64,000 nucleotides of DNA from Paenibacillus campinasensis (GTDB taxonomy: Bacteria > Bacillota > Bacilli > Paenibacillales > Paenibacillaceae). Within the stretch, counting starts at the first letter, position 1. Each line of letters opens with the position of its first letter. Position numbers and translations under genes: made by a program. Shown here in pieces: positions 52,194-60,746 of this stretch. Under the pieces are notes generated by a model, which saw only the letters and a list, made by a program, of their open reading frames with translations, made no database searches and was not told where the DNA came from. Where the stretch lies: contig NZ_NPBY01000010.1 of NCBI RefSeq assembly GCF_002272015.1, forward strand, positions 1-64,000, given 5' to 3'.

Positions 52194-52793
52194 ATGAAAA
52201 AATTCAAAATACGTGTCAAACGAATCGAAGCCCATCAGTTGAATGACCGCTTGCTGCTTATCAATCTGTACTTGACGCAGGCGATCACGCTGATTGTCGG
52301 AGGCGTATGGATTCTGCTGCAGAACAGAAACCCGCTCGGACTGCTTGCATTTCCTGCAGATTTGAATTTTCTGTATTGGGGACTCGGACTGGCAGGTACG
52401 ATGCTTGTGGCAGATTTCGTCCTGTCGCGAATTTTCTCCTCAGAGGATATGGATGACGGGGGCATCAATGAGATGCTGTTTCGCGCAAGGCCGGTGTGGC
52501 ACATCTTTGTGATTGCCCTTGTCGTCTCGATATGCGAGGAACTGCTGTTTCGGGGGGCTATCCAGCATGCATTCGGCCCCTATTGGACGAGTATTTTGTT
52601 TGCACTCATTCACGTTCGATATTTAAGGCATTGGCTGCCGACGGGTTGGGTGTTTCTGAGCAGCTATGGACTTGGATATGTGTACATCCACACGGGAACG
52701 CTGTGGGCGCCGATCCTGTGCCATTTCCTGATCGACTTTATATCAGGGCTGCTGATTCGATTTCGGAGGAAAGAGGACCATGAAAGAGCTTAG
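52194..52793 (+). CDS. ypbD: CPBP family intramembrane metalloprotease (YpbD-like)
   Basis: 199 aa with several hydrophobic helices. CAAX/CPBP (ABI) motifs: EELLFRGAIQHAF (motif 1 EExxxR), FALIHVRYL (motif 2 His) and HFLIDFISG (motif 3). Family members cleave membrane substrates or prenylated proteins; some act in anti-sigma processing or bacteriocin immunity. Position after serA matches B. subtilis ypbD. Overlaps the next gene by 14 bases. No clear SD; start ATG 52194. Confidence 0.82.
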   Translation: MKKFKIRVKRIEAHQLNDRLLLINLYLTQAITLIVGGVWILLQNRNPLGLLAFPADLNFLYWGLGLAGTMLVADFVLSRIFSSEDMDDGGINEMLFRARPVWHIFVIALVVSICEELLFRGAIQHAFGPYWTSILFALIHVRYLRHWLPTGWVFLSSYGLGYVYIHTGTLWAPILCHFLIDFISGLLIRFRRKEDHERA

Positions 52794-53199
52794 CAGATTG
52801 GAAAGACATCGGAGCCGCAATAAGGGCCGGAACAAGAAAACATCAGACGCTTCGCCCCATGGGTTGTCAGCAAATCACGCACCAAATGCACAAGTTGCAT
52901 ATGATAAAGAAGAGGTTGCCGCATCATCCGAAGGGTCCACAGCGTCCGGCGGACTGAGCAGGCGCAGCCGCTATCGGGGAAATTCCTCGGAAGCTGTGCC
53001 GAAGTCTGCGTCAAGCAGAGCAGCTGTGGAAGGGGAGGCGCTTGATGAGCTGCCGATGCGAACGAGGACCTATTCCTCGTATCGTGTCCGAATGAGCAAA
53101 TGGTTTGTGAACTCATTGATTATTTTATTTGTATTGTTGATGGCTGCGCTGGTATGGTGGGGAGTAAAAGGCGCGCCTCCTTTGAAGGAGCTGCTGTAG
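52780..53199 (+). CDS. Hypothetical single-pass membrane protein with disordered basic N-terminus
   Basis: 139 aa. Residues 1-100 are Ser/Arg/Lys/Ala-rich and apparently unstructured; a single membrane helix follows at about 107-128 (WFVNSLIILFVLLMAALVWW), with a short exposed tail. It occupies the place of B. subtilis ypbE but I see no LysM domain. Overlaps the CPBP protease and abuts the phosphoesterase gene. Function unknown. Confidence 0.65.
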   Translation: MKELSRLERHRSRNKGRNKKTSDASPHGLSANHAPNAQVAYDKEEVAASSEGSTASGGLSRRSRYRGNSSEAVPKSASSRAAVEGEALDELPMRTRTYSSYRVRMSKWFVNSLIILFVLLMAALVWWGVKGAPPLKELL

Positions 53200-54012
53200 A
53201 TGTGGGAGTGGATTGCAGGGTCAGCCGCGGCTGCAGCAGGGCTGCTTGGCTGGATGAGCAAGGAAGCTTACGGGTATCGGTTGCGAAGGGAAGAGGTATG
53301 TTCGCCCCGCATTCCGGACGCTTTTAACGGGTACAAGATTCTGTATATGACAGATATACATCGCAGACAGTTGTCCGAGCGCAAGCTGCGAGCTTGGCTT
53401 GAAGAGGCGGATTGCGTCTTTCTCGGGGGAGATATTACGGAACGGGGCGTGCCCTGGGAGCGGCTAAGAAGCAATATGCAGCTGCTGCGCAAGTATGCGC
53501 CGGTCTATGCAGTGCTCGGGAATCATGATCTGAAGGCCGGTAAAGAACAGGTGCGCCAAATCCTGCGCGAGACGGGTGTCGTTCTTCTGAGCGACAAAAG
53601 CGTGGAGCTTGTAAAAGGGGCGCATCGAATCGTGCTGAGCGGTATTCAGCAGCCAGCCTCAAAATACCATCCCTATACCCGGTATCGGGGACGCAACAGG
53701 GAGGGGCGATATCATATAGTCCTCGTTCATGATCCGAGATGGGTGAAGGACAGAACTGATTATCCATACGATCTCGTCCTGGCAGGCCATACGCATGGCG
53801 GCCAGATCGTGCTTCCGCTTGCAGGTGCGGTGAAGCTGGAGAAGTTCTATCAGAGCTACAAAGCCGGCTGGTATGACCTCCCCGGCAAGGAGGACGGGGC
53901 GACTGCCGGGCCGCCTTTCCTGATCAGCAAAGGGTTCGGTACATCGCATCTCCCGCTGCGTTTAGGCTGCCCCGCTGAGCTTCATCTCATAACGTTAAAG
54001 CAAAAGCCTTGA
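53200..54012 (+). CDS. ypbG: Calcineurin-type metallophosphoesterase (YpbG-like)
   Basis: 270 aa. A short hydrophobic N-terminus (AGSAAAAAGLLGWM) may anchor it. Metal-binding motifs in order: YMTDIHR, LGGDITERG, VLGNHDLKAG, VLVHDP, and AGHTHGGQI. Substrate is unknown. It starts immediately after the preceding stop and ends before a convergent terminator. Confidence 0.85.
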   Translation: MWEWIAGSAAAAAGLLGWMSKEAYGYRLRREEVCSPRIPDAFNGYKILYMTDIHRRQLSERKLRAWLEEADCVFLGGDITERGVPWERLRSNMQLLRKYAPVYAVLGNHDLKAGKEQVRQILRETGVVLLSDKSVELVKGAHRIVLSGIQQPASKYHPYTRYRGRNREGRYHIVLVHDPRWVKDRTDYPYDLVLAGHTHGGQIVLPLAGAVKLEKFYQSYKAGWYDLPGKEDGATAGPPFLISKGFGTSHLPLRLGCPAELHLITLKQKP

Positions 54013-54053
54013 TTTCTTTCACGCCGGATGGCGAGAAGAATCAAGGCTTTTTG
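54002..54053. terminator. Terminator overlapping the end of the phosphoesterase gene
   Basis: AAGCCTTGATT (54004-54014) pairs with AATCAAGGCTT (54039-54049), then TTTT. The first arm includes the last codons and stop. It can also serve the convergent deacetylase gene. Confidence 0.8.
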
Positions 54054-54115
54054 TTGCTGGGAGCCGGCACGCTTGAAGCGAACATAAGATAAGCTCGAGG
54101 TGCGTTAGCCGATCG

Positions 54116-55036
54116 TTACCTGATAGTCAATTCAATGCTCTCGGGGTGAACGAAATGGTATCCTTGCTGCTCAAGCTCAGTCAGCAGACCGTCCAGCGCG
54201 TCTGCCGTCCAGGGCAGTTCATGCATCAAGATGTTGCTGCCCGGATGCAGCTGATCCAGCACATTTTGGATGATTGCCTCGGGCTTGTTTTTATACTTGC
54301 TTTCCCAATCGAGGGAGCCGTTCGACCAGGTCATGTAGAGCATGCCGTTCTCCTCGACAATCGCTTTGACCGCATCGCCGCCTGATCCGAAAGGCGGTCG
54401 GAAAAATTTCGGTTTTTCACCGATCGTCTCCTCGACGATGTTCTGAACATCGACAATTTGCTGTCTGACGACCTCCGGGCTCTCCTTCTTCAGATCGATG
54501 TGATCCCAGCTGTGGTTGCCGATGATCTGGCCCCGTTCGTGGATGAGCCGGAGCAGTTCAGGATTTGCTTTCACGCGGTATCCGTTCACGAAAAAGATCG
54601 CTTTCGCATCATGCTTGTCCAGAATGTCGATCATACGATGGATCAATGCTTCGTCCTTCGGGCCATCGTCAAACGTAAGCAGCACCGTGTTCGCAGGCAC
54701 CGATTCCTCATTCGGGACGATCCGGTAGACGCTGTTCATGTGGTACTGCGGCTGAATGGATGCGATTTCAGAACCCGGCGGCGCGGGATCGGCAGGCTGC
54801 TGCTCAGCCTCCTGCATCTCGTTCGGCTCGCTTGGGTTTTGCATTTGCTCCTTGCTTGCTGCATCTTGGTTCACGTTCATGTTCAATTCTTTCTCCTTTT
54901 CCATCTGTCCAGGAGATGACTGCTCCTGCTGGGCTTCTGGCGATGGCGCCGGGGCGCTTCCCTTGCCGGAATCCGCTCCGCAGGCGGTAAGCAGTAGACA
55001 GGCTGCCAAGAGCAGCACGGATGATTTCATGCCCAT
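54116..55036 (-). CDS. Polysaccharide deacetylase lipoprotein (CE4 family)
   Basis: 306 aa. Lipoprotein signal with lipobox LTAC (Cys about residue 19), then an acidic Gln/Pro-rich linker (about 25-95) and a NodB domain: LLTFDDGPKDEALIHRM (catalytic and metal Asp), IIGNHSWDHIDL (metal His residues), RPPFGSGGDAV, and a C-terminal LMHELPW segment. It would act on the cell wall outside the membrane, for instance removing N-acetyl groups. Alternative ATG at 55030. Single gene. Confidence 0.87.
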   Translation of the reverse strand: MGMKSSVLLLAACLLLTACGADSGKGSAPAPSPEAQQEQSSPGQMEKEKELNMNVNQDAASKEQMQNPSEPNEMQEAEQQPADPAPPGSEIASIQPQYHMNSVYRIVPNEESVPANTVLLTFDDGPKDEALIHRMIDILDKHDAKAIFFVNGYRVKANPELLRLIHERGQIIGNHSWDHIDLKKESPEVVRQQIVDVQNIVEETIGEKPKFFRPPFGSGGDAVKAIVEENGMLYMTWSNGSLDWESKYKNKPEAIIQNVLDQLHPGSNILMHELPWTADALDGLLTELEQQGYHFVHPESIELTIR

Positions 55037-55130
55037 GAATTACATCTCACTTTCCTGTTTTTATGTCGAATGAGTCCAAGCCTTCGCGTCAACACTAAAT
55101 CCGAGTTTATCATACGAAGGAGGTATTATT

Positions 55131-55493
55131 GTGAAAACTTCGTCATTTCTATGGGGAGTTGCCGTGGGATGCGCTGTAAGCCGGACGATGTCCCGCCGAG
55201 GCATTTCCCTCACGTCAATGATGAAAAACATGAACTTGGGCAGCTTCGCCAGCACAGCAATGAACAAGGTTCAAGGAATGAACAACAGCTCAGCGAGCGG
55301 TAAAGCATCCGCAAGTTACGGCGGCTCCAGCAGCCGTCAAACATCTGCACAGCACTACAGTCCACAGGCATCAAGCCATTCGAAGGCGGCAGATCTGAGC
55401 CAGATCAAGGAATTCATCCGCAAAAACCCTGATGTGAAGCATGAGGTGGAGGAAATCCTGAAAGAAACAGGTACGGTTGTACCCGGTTTGTAA
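55131..55493 (+). CDS. Hypothetical Ser-rich protein
   Basis: 120 aa. The N-terminus is mildly hydrophobic (SFLWGVAVGCAVSRTMS), the middle is low-complexity Ser/Ala/Gln, and the C-terminus has a helical DLSQIKEFIRKNPDVKHEVE segment. GTG start behind AAGGAGG, a good ribosome site. No family recognised. It is divergent from the deacetylase. Confidence 0.6.
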   Translation: MKTSSFLWGVAVGCAVSRTMSRRGISLTSMMKNMNLGSFASTAMNKVQGMNNSSASGKASASYGGSSSRQTSAQHYSPQASSHSKAADLSQIKEFIRKNPDVKHEVEEILKETGTVVPGL

Positions 55494-55511
55494 CCGTTAA
55501 AACCCTCGTTT

Positions 55512-55558
55512 GAATCATTCCCGGGGGGATATCCTATCCCGGTGAATGATTCTTTTTT
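55512..55558 (+). terminator. Terminator after the Ser-rich protein gene
   Basis: GAATCATTC (55512-55520) pairs with GAATGATTC (55544-55552), with an inner CGGGGGAT/ATCCCGG pairing and TTTTTT. Confidence 0.85.
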
Positions 55559-55691
55559 CTATTGCTACATATTTACGTGCATTTGTGGTTATTAAATGAT
55601 AAAATCAATTATATAAAACCATTTTTATCACGTCATATTGCAGGGATCATATTTTGTTATAAACTTTTGTTTACGTAAGGAGGATCCTGTC

Positions 55692-56303
55692 ATGAAAATA
55701 GAACGTTTGAGTCAAGATAAGATACGGATTTTCCTCACGTTTGACGATCTGAGTGAGAGAGGGATCCAGAAGGAAGAGATGTGGCAGGAGATACCGAAGG
55801 TATACGATCTGTTCACGGAGATGATGGATCAGGCGTACAGCGAGCTCGGATTTGATGCAACTGGACCGCTGGCCGTCGAGGTTTTTGCCCTGCCTGCTCA
55901 AGGTATGGTCGTTATTGTAACGAGAGGAAAGTACGATCATCATTTCGGTGGCTTGTCCGAAGATGAAATGCCTGATGAAATTTATGAAATGGAAGTCACG
56001 CTGGATCATAGCGATACGCTGGTTTACGTGTTCCAGGATTTCGAAGTGCTCATCGAAGCCGCTCATATGCTAAAAGATTTGGTGAATGGAGCAGGAAAGC
56101 TTTATCACCATATGGATAAATGGTTTTTATATCTGGAGCCGGAGGAGCTCGATAGCGACAAGCTGCCGGCAGCCGTTGCGGTGCTTGCCGAATTCGGTGA
56201 ATCCTCTCCGATGACAGAAGCTGTTCTGGAAGAATACGGGAACAAGATCATGCCACAGCATGCAGTGGACACGATCTGCGCCTACTTTCAGCGTCAGAAA
56301 TAA
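55692..56303 (+). CDS. MecA/YpbH-type ClpC adaptor protein
   Basis: 203 aa. N-terminal MKIERLSQDKIRIFLTFDDL and RGIQKEEMWQEIPKVYDLF form the substrate-binding part; an acidic linker precedes the C-terminal ClpC-binding domain (VYVFQDFEVLIEAAHMLKD, YLEPEELDSDKLPAAVAV). Delivers substrates such as competence factors to ClpCP. ATG 55692 is eight bases from AAGGAGG. Its genomic position corresponds to the B. subtilis paralogue ypbH (mecB), but one MecA protein may do both jobs here. Confidence 0.88.
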   Translation: MKIERLSQDKIRIFLTFDDLSERGIQKEEMWQEIPKVYDLFTEMMDQAYSELGFDATGPLAVEVFALPAQGMVVIVTRGKYDHHFGGLSEDEMPDEIYEMEVTLDHSDTLVYVFQDFEVLIEAAHMLKDLVNGAGKLYHHMDKWFLYLEPEELDSDKLPAAVAVLAEFGESSPMTEAVLEEYGNKIMPQHAVDTICAYFQRQK

Positions 56304-56358
56304 CGATGTGGGCGTGCGTGCCGGAACACAGGCGCGCAATTAACGGAGGGGAAATACA

Positions 56359-57063
56359 TTGCTGTTGTTCTCGATTATTGCGTCAGCCGTGGCGCCGGGA
56401 CTTGCACTGCTCACGTATTTTTACCTAAAGGACAGGTATGATCAGGAGCCCTTGCACATGGTAATCAAGGTATTCCTGCTCGGGTTCTTGATCGTGCTTC
56501 CCGTCATGATTCTTCAACGGGGGATGATCCTGTGGCTGGGTGAAAATCCGATAGTCGAGTCATTGCTGGTGTCATCCGGCGTTGAGGAATTTTTGAAATG
56601 GTTTGTTCTGTATCATATTATGTTTAATCATATGGAATTTGATGAACCCTACGATGGCATCCTGTACGCAACGGCCATTTCACTGGGTTTTGCAACAGCC
56701 GAGAATCTGCTTTATGCCTGGTACAGCCAGGCTGCTTTCGGCCCGATGATGATCCGGGCTTTGCTGCCGGTATCCGGCCATGCCATGTTCGGCGTTATTA
56801 TGGGATACTATATGGGCAAGGCCAAGTTTATGAAAAGCAAACGCAGCCGGCGTTTTCTGGCATACTCCCTTTTGCTTCCTTGGTTTTGGCATGGTCTGTA
56901 TGACATCATCTTGAACACGATGACCCACAACTGGCTGTGGTTTATGGTTCCGCTGATGGTGCTGCTATGGTACGGAGGAATGGGGAAAATCTCGCGGGCG
57001 AACAATCGCTCTCCTTTCCGGTTCATTAATCGCGAAGAAGAGATTATAACACATAACAAATAA
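56359..57063 (+). CDS. prsW: PrsW-type intramembrane metalloprotease
   Basis: 234 aa with about eight membrane helices. Protease motifs: SSGVEEFLKWFVLYH (EE), AISLGFATAENLLY, SGHAMFGVIMGYYMG and WHGLYDIIL. In B. subtilis PrsW makes the first cut in the anti-sigma factor RsiW under envelope stress. Start TTG 56359, about eight bases after GGAGGGG. RsiW is not in the window. Confidence 0.9.
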   Translation: MLLFSIIASAVAPGLALLTYFYLKDRYDQEPLHMVIKVFLLGFLIVLPVMILQRGMILWLGENPIVESLLVSSGVEEFLKWFVLYHIMFNHMEFDEPYDGILYATAISLGFATAENLLYAWYSQAAFGPMMIRALLPVSGHAMFGVIMGYYMGKAKFMKSKRSRRFLAYSLLLPWFWHGLYDIILNTMTHNWLWFMVPLMVLLWYGGMGKISRANNRSPFRFINREEEIITHNK

Positions 57064-57115
57064 GGGCACACTTCATCTTGAAGCCTCTGACTGCAACGTC
57101 AGGGAGGTATCAGGA

Positions 57116-57277
57116 ATGGAGGTGCCTTTTTTGCGCGTAAAAGTGAGAATCCATTGCAAGGATTGCGGAGAGCGTTTCATTCTGCGCGGCAGAATGGAGC
57201 GCGGTCGCATTGAAACCGGATTTAAGCAATGCTTGTGTAATAACCGCGACCACTTTGAAATTGAAGAAGAACATTAG
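57116..57277 (+). CDS. Small zinc-ribbon protein
   Basis: 53 aa, ATG 57116 seven bases from AGGGAGGT. Two cysteine pairs, CKDC (14-17) and CLC (39-41), with basic residues between them (RFILRGRMERGRIETG) and an acidic end EIEEEH. This is a plausible one-zinc ribbon. No named family recognised. It lies between prsW and ypeB with 52- and 76-base gaps. Confidence 0.6.
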   Translation: MEVPFLRVKVRIHCKDCGERFILRGRMERGRIETGFKQCLCNNRDHFEIEEEH

Positions 57278-57288
57278 CTGGGAAAAGA

Positions 57289-57319
57289 TGAATAAAGCTT
57301 CTTTCTTCTAGTCACAATA
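57289..57319 (+). promoter_or_regulatory. Candidate SigG promoter of ypeB
   Basis: TGAATA (57289-57294), 18 bases, CACAATA (57313-57319). The -35 matches the SigG form and the -10 differs by one base from CATnhTA. The site fits forespore expression of ypeB. Confidence 0.45.
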
Positions 57320-57353
57320 ACGTCAGTGAGTAGATGAAAGGAGACAACGCATT

Positions 57354-58700
57354 ATGTACAAACGTTTAAGCGCTGTTCTGTTTCCAGTTGCCACTGTATT
57401 GTTGATCGGGGCGCTGGTGTGGGGCTATCAAGAGAATAAAGAGAAGAATGCTGTTCTAATCAATGCGGAAAACCAGTACCAACGCGCTTTTCATGATTTG
57501 TCATTCCATTTGGATAAGCTTCATGCTGAACTGGGCAACACGCTTGCCGTCAGCTCGAAGTCACAAGGAATGCACCGCAAAGGCTTGATGAATGTATGGC
57601 GTATTACAAGCGAAGCGCAGAACGAAATCAACCAGCTTCCGCTCACACTGCTGCCGTTCAACAAGACGGAGGAGTTTCTGTCGCGCATTTCCAATTTTGC
57701 ATATAAAGCAGGGGTTCGTGATTTGACGAAGGAGCCTCTTAGCGAGAATGAACTCCAGACCCTCAAGACGCTGTATTACAATTCCGGAGAAATCACGAAG
57801 GATCTGCAGGAAGTGCAGGAGAGGGTAATCACGAGCCGTTTGCGCTGGATGGATGTTGAAACGGCGCTGGCTAACGGCAGCCCGGAGGACAACTCGATTA
57901 TCGACGGATTCCAGACGGTGAACAAAAGGGTGGAAAGCTATCCAGAGCTGGACTGGGGGCCGTCGGTGAGCAGCATGTACAGCAGACGATCTGTCAAAAT
58001 GCTCTCGGGTTCTCCAATTACCGAAGAGGATGTCAGACGGAAAGCCCTGAAATTTACGGATGCGGGCGAGCAGGCTGACGTTCAGATTACGCTGAACGGC
58101 CAAGGCACAGATTGGCCTTCCTATACGGCGAGGGTGAATAGACCAAACGGTGCAATCAGCATGGACTTTACGCAAAAGGGCGGCCAGGTCATCTCCTATA
58201 CGGATGAGAGAGAGGTCGGTCCTAAGCAGGTATCCGTTCAGCAGGCGATCGACAAAGCTCAGGAATTCCTGAGCCTAAAGGGGTACAGCGATATGACGGT
58301 CGTTGCCGCTGACCAATATGACAATCTGGCCAACTTCTCGTTTGTACATGAGAAAGATGGCGTATTGATCTATCCGGAAAAGGTGACCGTCCGCTCCGGG
58401 CTGGACAATGGCGAGGTGCTCGGTTTCCAGGCCAGCGATTACGTGTATGAATATCAGGAAGACCGTGAAATTCCGCAGCCCAAGCTGAGTCTCGCCGAAG
58501 CCGAGAAAACGCTGAATACCGAATTGAAGGTGCTGTATCACCGGAAGGCTCTGATCAAGAATGACAGCAATGAAGATGTATTGACGTATGAATTTGGCGG
58601 ACGTATCAACGGGTCCCAGTATCGGATATACATTAACGCAGATACGGGACTTGAGGAGACCGTGGAAGTTGTTAAGGATGCTCAGGCCGGAGTAGAATAA
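57354..58700 (+). CDS. ypeB: Germination protein YpeB
   Basis: 448 aa. N-terminal membrane anchor (LFPVATVLLIGALVWGY), an N-terminal helical domain and C-terminal PepSY-type domains (SVQQAIDKAQEFLSLKGYSD, LAEAEKTLNTELKVLYHRKA). In bacilli YpeB stabilises the cortex-lytic enzyme SleB in the spore and is normally encoded just after sleB. Here no sleB precedes it. SD GAAAGGAG. Confidence 0.92.
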   Translation: MYKRLSAVLFPVATVLLIGALVWGYQENKEKNAVLINAENQYQRAFHDLSFHLDKLHAELGNTLAVSSKSQGMHRKGLMNVWRITSEAQNEINQLPLTLLPFNKTEEFLSRISNFAYKAGVRDLTKEPLSENELQTLKTLYYNSGEITKDLQEVQERVITSRLRWMDVETALANGSPEDNSIIDGFQTVNKRVESYPELDWGPSVSSMYSRRSVKMLSGSPITEEDVRRKALKFTDAGEQADVQITLNGQGTDWPSYTARVNRPNGAISMDFTQKGGQVISYTDEREVGPKQVSVQQAIDKAQEFLSLKGYSDMTVVAADQYDNLANFSFVHEKDGVLIYPEKVTVRSGLDNGEVLGFQASDYVYEYQEDREIPQPKLSLAEAEKTLNTELKVLYHRKALIKNDSNEDVLTYEFGGRINGSQYRIYINADTGLEETVEVVKDAQAGVE

Positions 58701-58718
58701 TTGCAATGGGATGAGCCC

Positions 58719-58762
58719 AGCATGGCGGATAAGGGAAAGAGCCTGTCCGCCATGCTTTTTTT
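58719..58762 (+). terminator. Terminator of ypeB
   Basis: AGCATGGCGGA (58719-58729) pairs perfectly with TCCGCCATGCT (58746-58756), then a run of Ts. Confidence 0.92.
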
Positions 58763-58891
58763 GCGTTGTTAACGTGACCATAATTATAGCCTCGGAGTCA
58801 CCGTCAGACGTCAATGTCCTAAAAAGGACTAGAAGACAAGATTTGGCATGATATAATGAAAACAAAGTCGATATGAGTAGGTGAAGCCGGT

Positions 58892-59551
58892 TTGTTTCCG
58901 AAAATCAATGATGTCCTTTACATTTCAATGGACACGGAAGATGAAAATGAAGCTAAAGCGATCTATAAATCCCGCATCGCGGACCTTGATGACAATGCCA
59001 TGCTCATTGAAGTTCCCATTGCGGACGGAAGCGGGAGACTGAAGAAGCTGTATATCGGAGACGAGCTGTCCGCTTCCTTCACGACAGAGGGCGGCATGAA
59101 ACATTACTTCAACTCGTATGTGCTCGGCTACCAGGAGGATGCTGTCCCGCTTGTGCGCATTCGCAAACCGGAGAAAGGTGACATTACAAGTGTCCAGCGA
59201 CGCGGATATTTGAGGGTGACAGCCGAGCTTGAACTGTCGGTGACAACGAAGGGCAGCCCGCCGTTCCTGACCAAGACGGTTGACGTAGGAGGGGGCGGCG
59301 TATCCTTCCATCTGAATACCGATGTTGGACAGCGGATGGAGGAAGGCATGGTTGCTTCCTTCTGGATATTGATCCCGTACAAAAACGGCGCGCTCGAGCA
59401 TGTGCCGTTCGAGGGGGAGGTCGTGCGCGTGCAGAAGCTGAGCAGCAGCCAAAGCGTGGCCATGGTCAAATTCGTTCAAATATTGGATGTGGAGCGGCAG
59501 AAACTCATACGGTTCTGCTTCGAGCGCCAGTTTGATTTACGCAAGGTGTAA
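58892..59551 (+). CDS. ypfA: PilZ-domain c-di-GMP receptor, flagellar-brake type (YpfA/MotI-like)
   Basis: 219 aa. N-terminal YcgR-like domain (1-95) followed by PilZ with the c-di-GMP-binding QRRGYLRV arginines (around 105) and DVGGGGVSF. In B. subtilis MotI (YpfA) binds c-di-GMP and inhibits flagellar rotation. TTG start at 58892 with AGGTG upstream; weak but homology-supported. Confidence 0.85.
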   Translation: MFPKINDVLYISMDTEDENEAKAIYKSRIADLDDNAMLIEVPIADGSGRLKKLYIGDELSASFTTEGGMKHYFNSYVLGYQEDAVPLVRIRKPEKGDITSVQRRGYLRVTAELELSVTTKGSPPFLTKTVDVGGGGVSFHLNTDVGQRMEEGMVASFWILIPYKNGALEHVPFEGEVVRVQKLSSSQSVAMVKFVQILDVERQKLIRFCFERQFDLRKV

Positions 59552-59679
59552 GCCCAACCATGGGAGATTTCAGCCTGAATCCTGAAAGAAAGTTGGCTGG
59601 TACAGGATGCCATGCATCAAATGATAAGATCCAGGGCATACTAACCCCAAATTTCGACGGGAAAGGAAGCCATGTGTTG

Positions 59680-59967
59680 ATGCGGGACAAGCTGGAAACT
59701 ACGCGAACGACGATGGATGACAAGAAGGATAATCGCCTGCTGGACAAGCCTGCATCAGAGCTGTTTGACCGCTTTGGCAGCGTGCTGCTTCGCATGCTCG
59801 TATGCTTGCTGGTCGCCCTGATCAGCTTGCAGCTGCTTTTGCATTACAAGCCTGCGAGGCCTTATGTGTCACCGGTCGATCAGCTGGAGGGCGTCCCTTT
59901 GGACGAACAAAATGTAAAGGATTGGATGATGGGAAACATTCCTTCTCTTTTGCATCACTCTAGCTAG
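59680..59967 (+). CDS. DUF5359 family small membrane protein (YpfB-like)
   Basis: 95 aa from ATG 59680. It has an acidic/basic N-terminus, one membrane helix (VLLRMLVCLLVALISLQLLL) and a short exposed tail. AAAGGAAG (59662-59669) is ten bases upstream; a TTG at 59677 is also possible. The reading from 59560 lacks a ribosome site. Place between the PilZ gene and cmk matches ypfB. Function unknown. Confidence 0.65.
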   Translation: MRDKLETTRTTMDDKKDNRLLDKPASELFDRFGSVLLRMLVCLLVALISLQLLLHYKPARPYVSPVDQLEGVPLDEQNVKDWMMGNIPSLLHHSS

Positions 59968-60011
59968 TGTGGTATAATTTTGACGTCGCAGGCAGGGCGC
60001 CTGCTTTTTTT
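59950..60011 (+). promoter_or_regulatory. Promoter and immediate stem-loop before cmk
   Basis: TTGCAT (59950-59955), 17 bases, TATAAT (59973-59978). A hairpin GCAGGC/GCCTGC (59988-60004) with a T run starts about ten bases after the -10, at the expected transcript start. It may end upstream transcription or form the 5' stem of the cmk mRNA. The promoter overlaps the end of the DUF5359 gene. Confidence 0.6.
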
Positions 60012-60041
60012 TGAGGCTTATGTTTGAGGAGGAATGCCCCG

Positions 60042-60743
60042 TTGGTTATGCAGGGGACAGGTTATCGGGACAAAATTAACATCGCCATCGATGGACCTGC
60101 AGGGGCGGGCAAAAGCACGGTTGCCCGTATGGTTGCGAGCAAGCTTCAGTACATTTATGTGGATACCGGAGCCATGTACCGGGCGTTAACCTGGTTTATG
60201 CTGAAAGAAGGAATTCCTTCGGAAAATTCGGAAAATGTGCTTCAAAAGGCACAAAACATGGTGATTGAATTAAAACCGCATGTAAATGGCCAGAAAGTTT
60301 TGCTGAATGGGGAAGACGTCACGCCGTATATTCGGTCAAGCCAGGTGAATAACGTGGTATCGAAGTATGCGCAGATTGAGGGCGTCCGCACCAAGCTTGT
60401 TCACCTGCAGAGGCAAATGGCACTGGAAAAAGGCGTGGTCATGGATGGCCGGGACATCGGAACGACGGTGCTGCCTGATGCCGAAGTTAAGATTTTCATG
60501 ACAGCCAGTGTGAAGGAACGCGCGCTCCGCCGCTACAATGAATTAAGCCAGACGGAAGACATATCGCTGGAGCAGCTGGAACACGATATCGCCGAGCGGG
60601 ATCGTCTGGACCAGCAGCGGGAAGTATCCCCGCTTCGACGTGCAGAGGATGCCATCTTCCTCGATACGACAAGCATGAGTATTGAAGAGGTTGTCGATGC
60701 GATTGTTTCTTACTGCGTAATTCATTGGGATGGGGAGAAATAG
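60042..60743 (+). CDS. cmk: Cytidylate kinase
   Basis: Phosphorylates CMP/dCMP with ATP; 233 aa. P-loop GPAGAGKSTVARMV near the N-terminus, YVDTGAMYRALTW, VVMDGRDIGTTVLPDA, and C-terminal RDRLDQQREVSPLRRAEDA. TTG 60042 sits nine bases after GAGGAGG; an ATG at 60048 is an alternative. plsC starts three bases after its stop. Confidence 0.93.
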   Translation: MVMQGTGYRDKINIAIDGPAGAGKSTVARMVASKLQYIYVDTGAMYRALTWFMLKEGIPSENSENVLQKAQNMVIELKPHVNGQKVLLNGEDVTPYIRSSQVNNVVSKYAQIEGVRTKLVHLQRQMALEKGVVMDGRDIGTTVLPDAEVKIFMTASVKERALRRYNELSQTEDISLEQLEHDIAERDRLDQQREVSPLRRAEDAIFLDTTSMSIEEVVDAIVSYCVIHWDGEK

Positions 60744-60746
60744 GAC

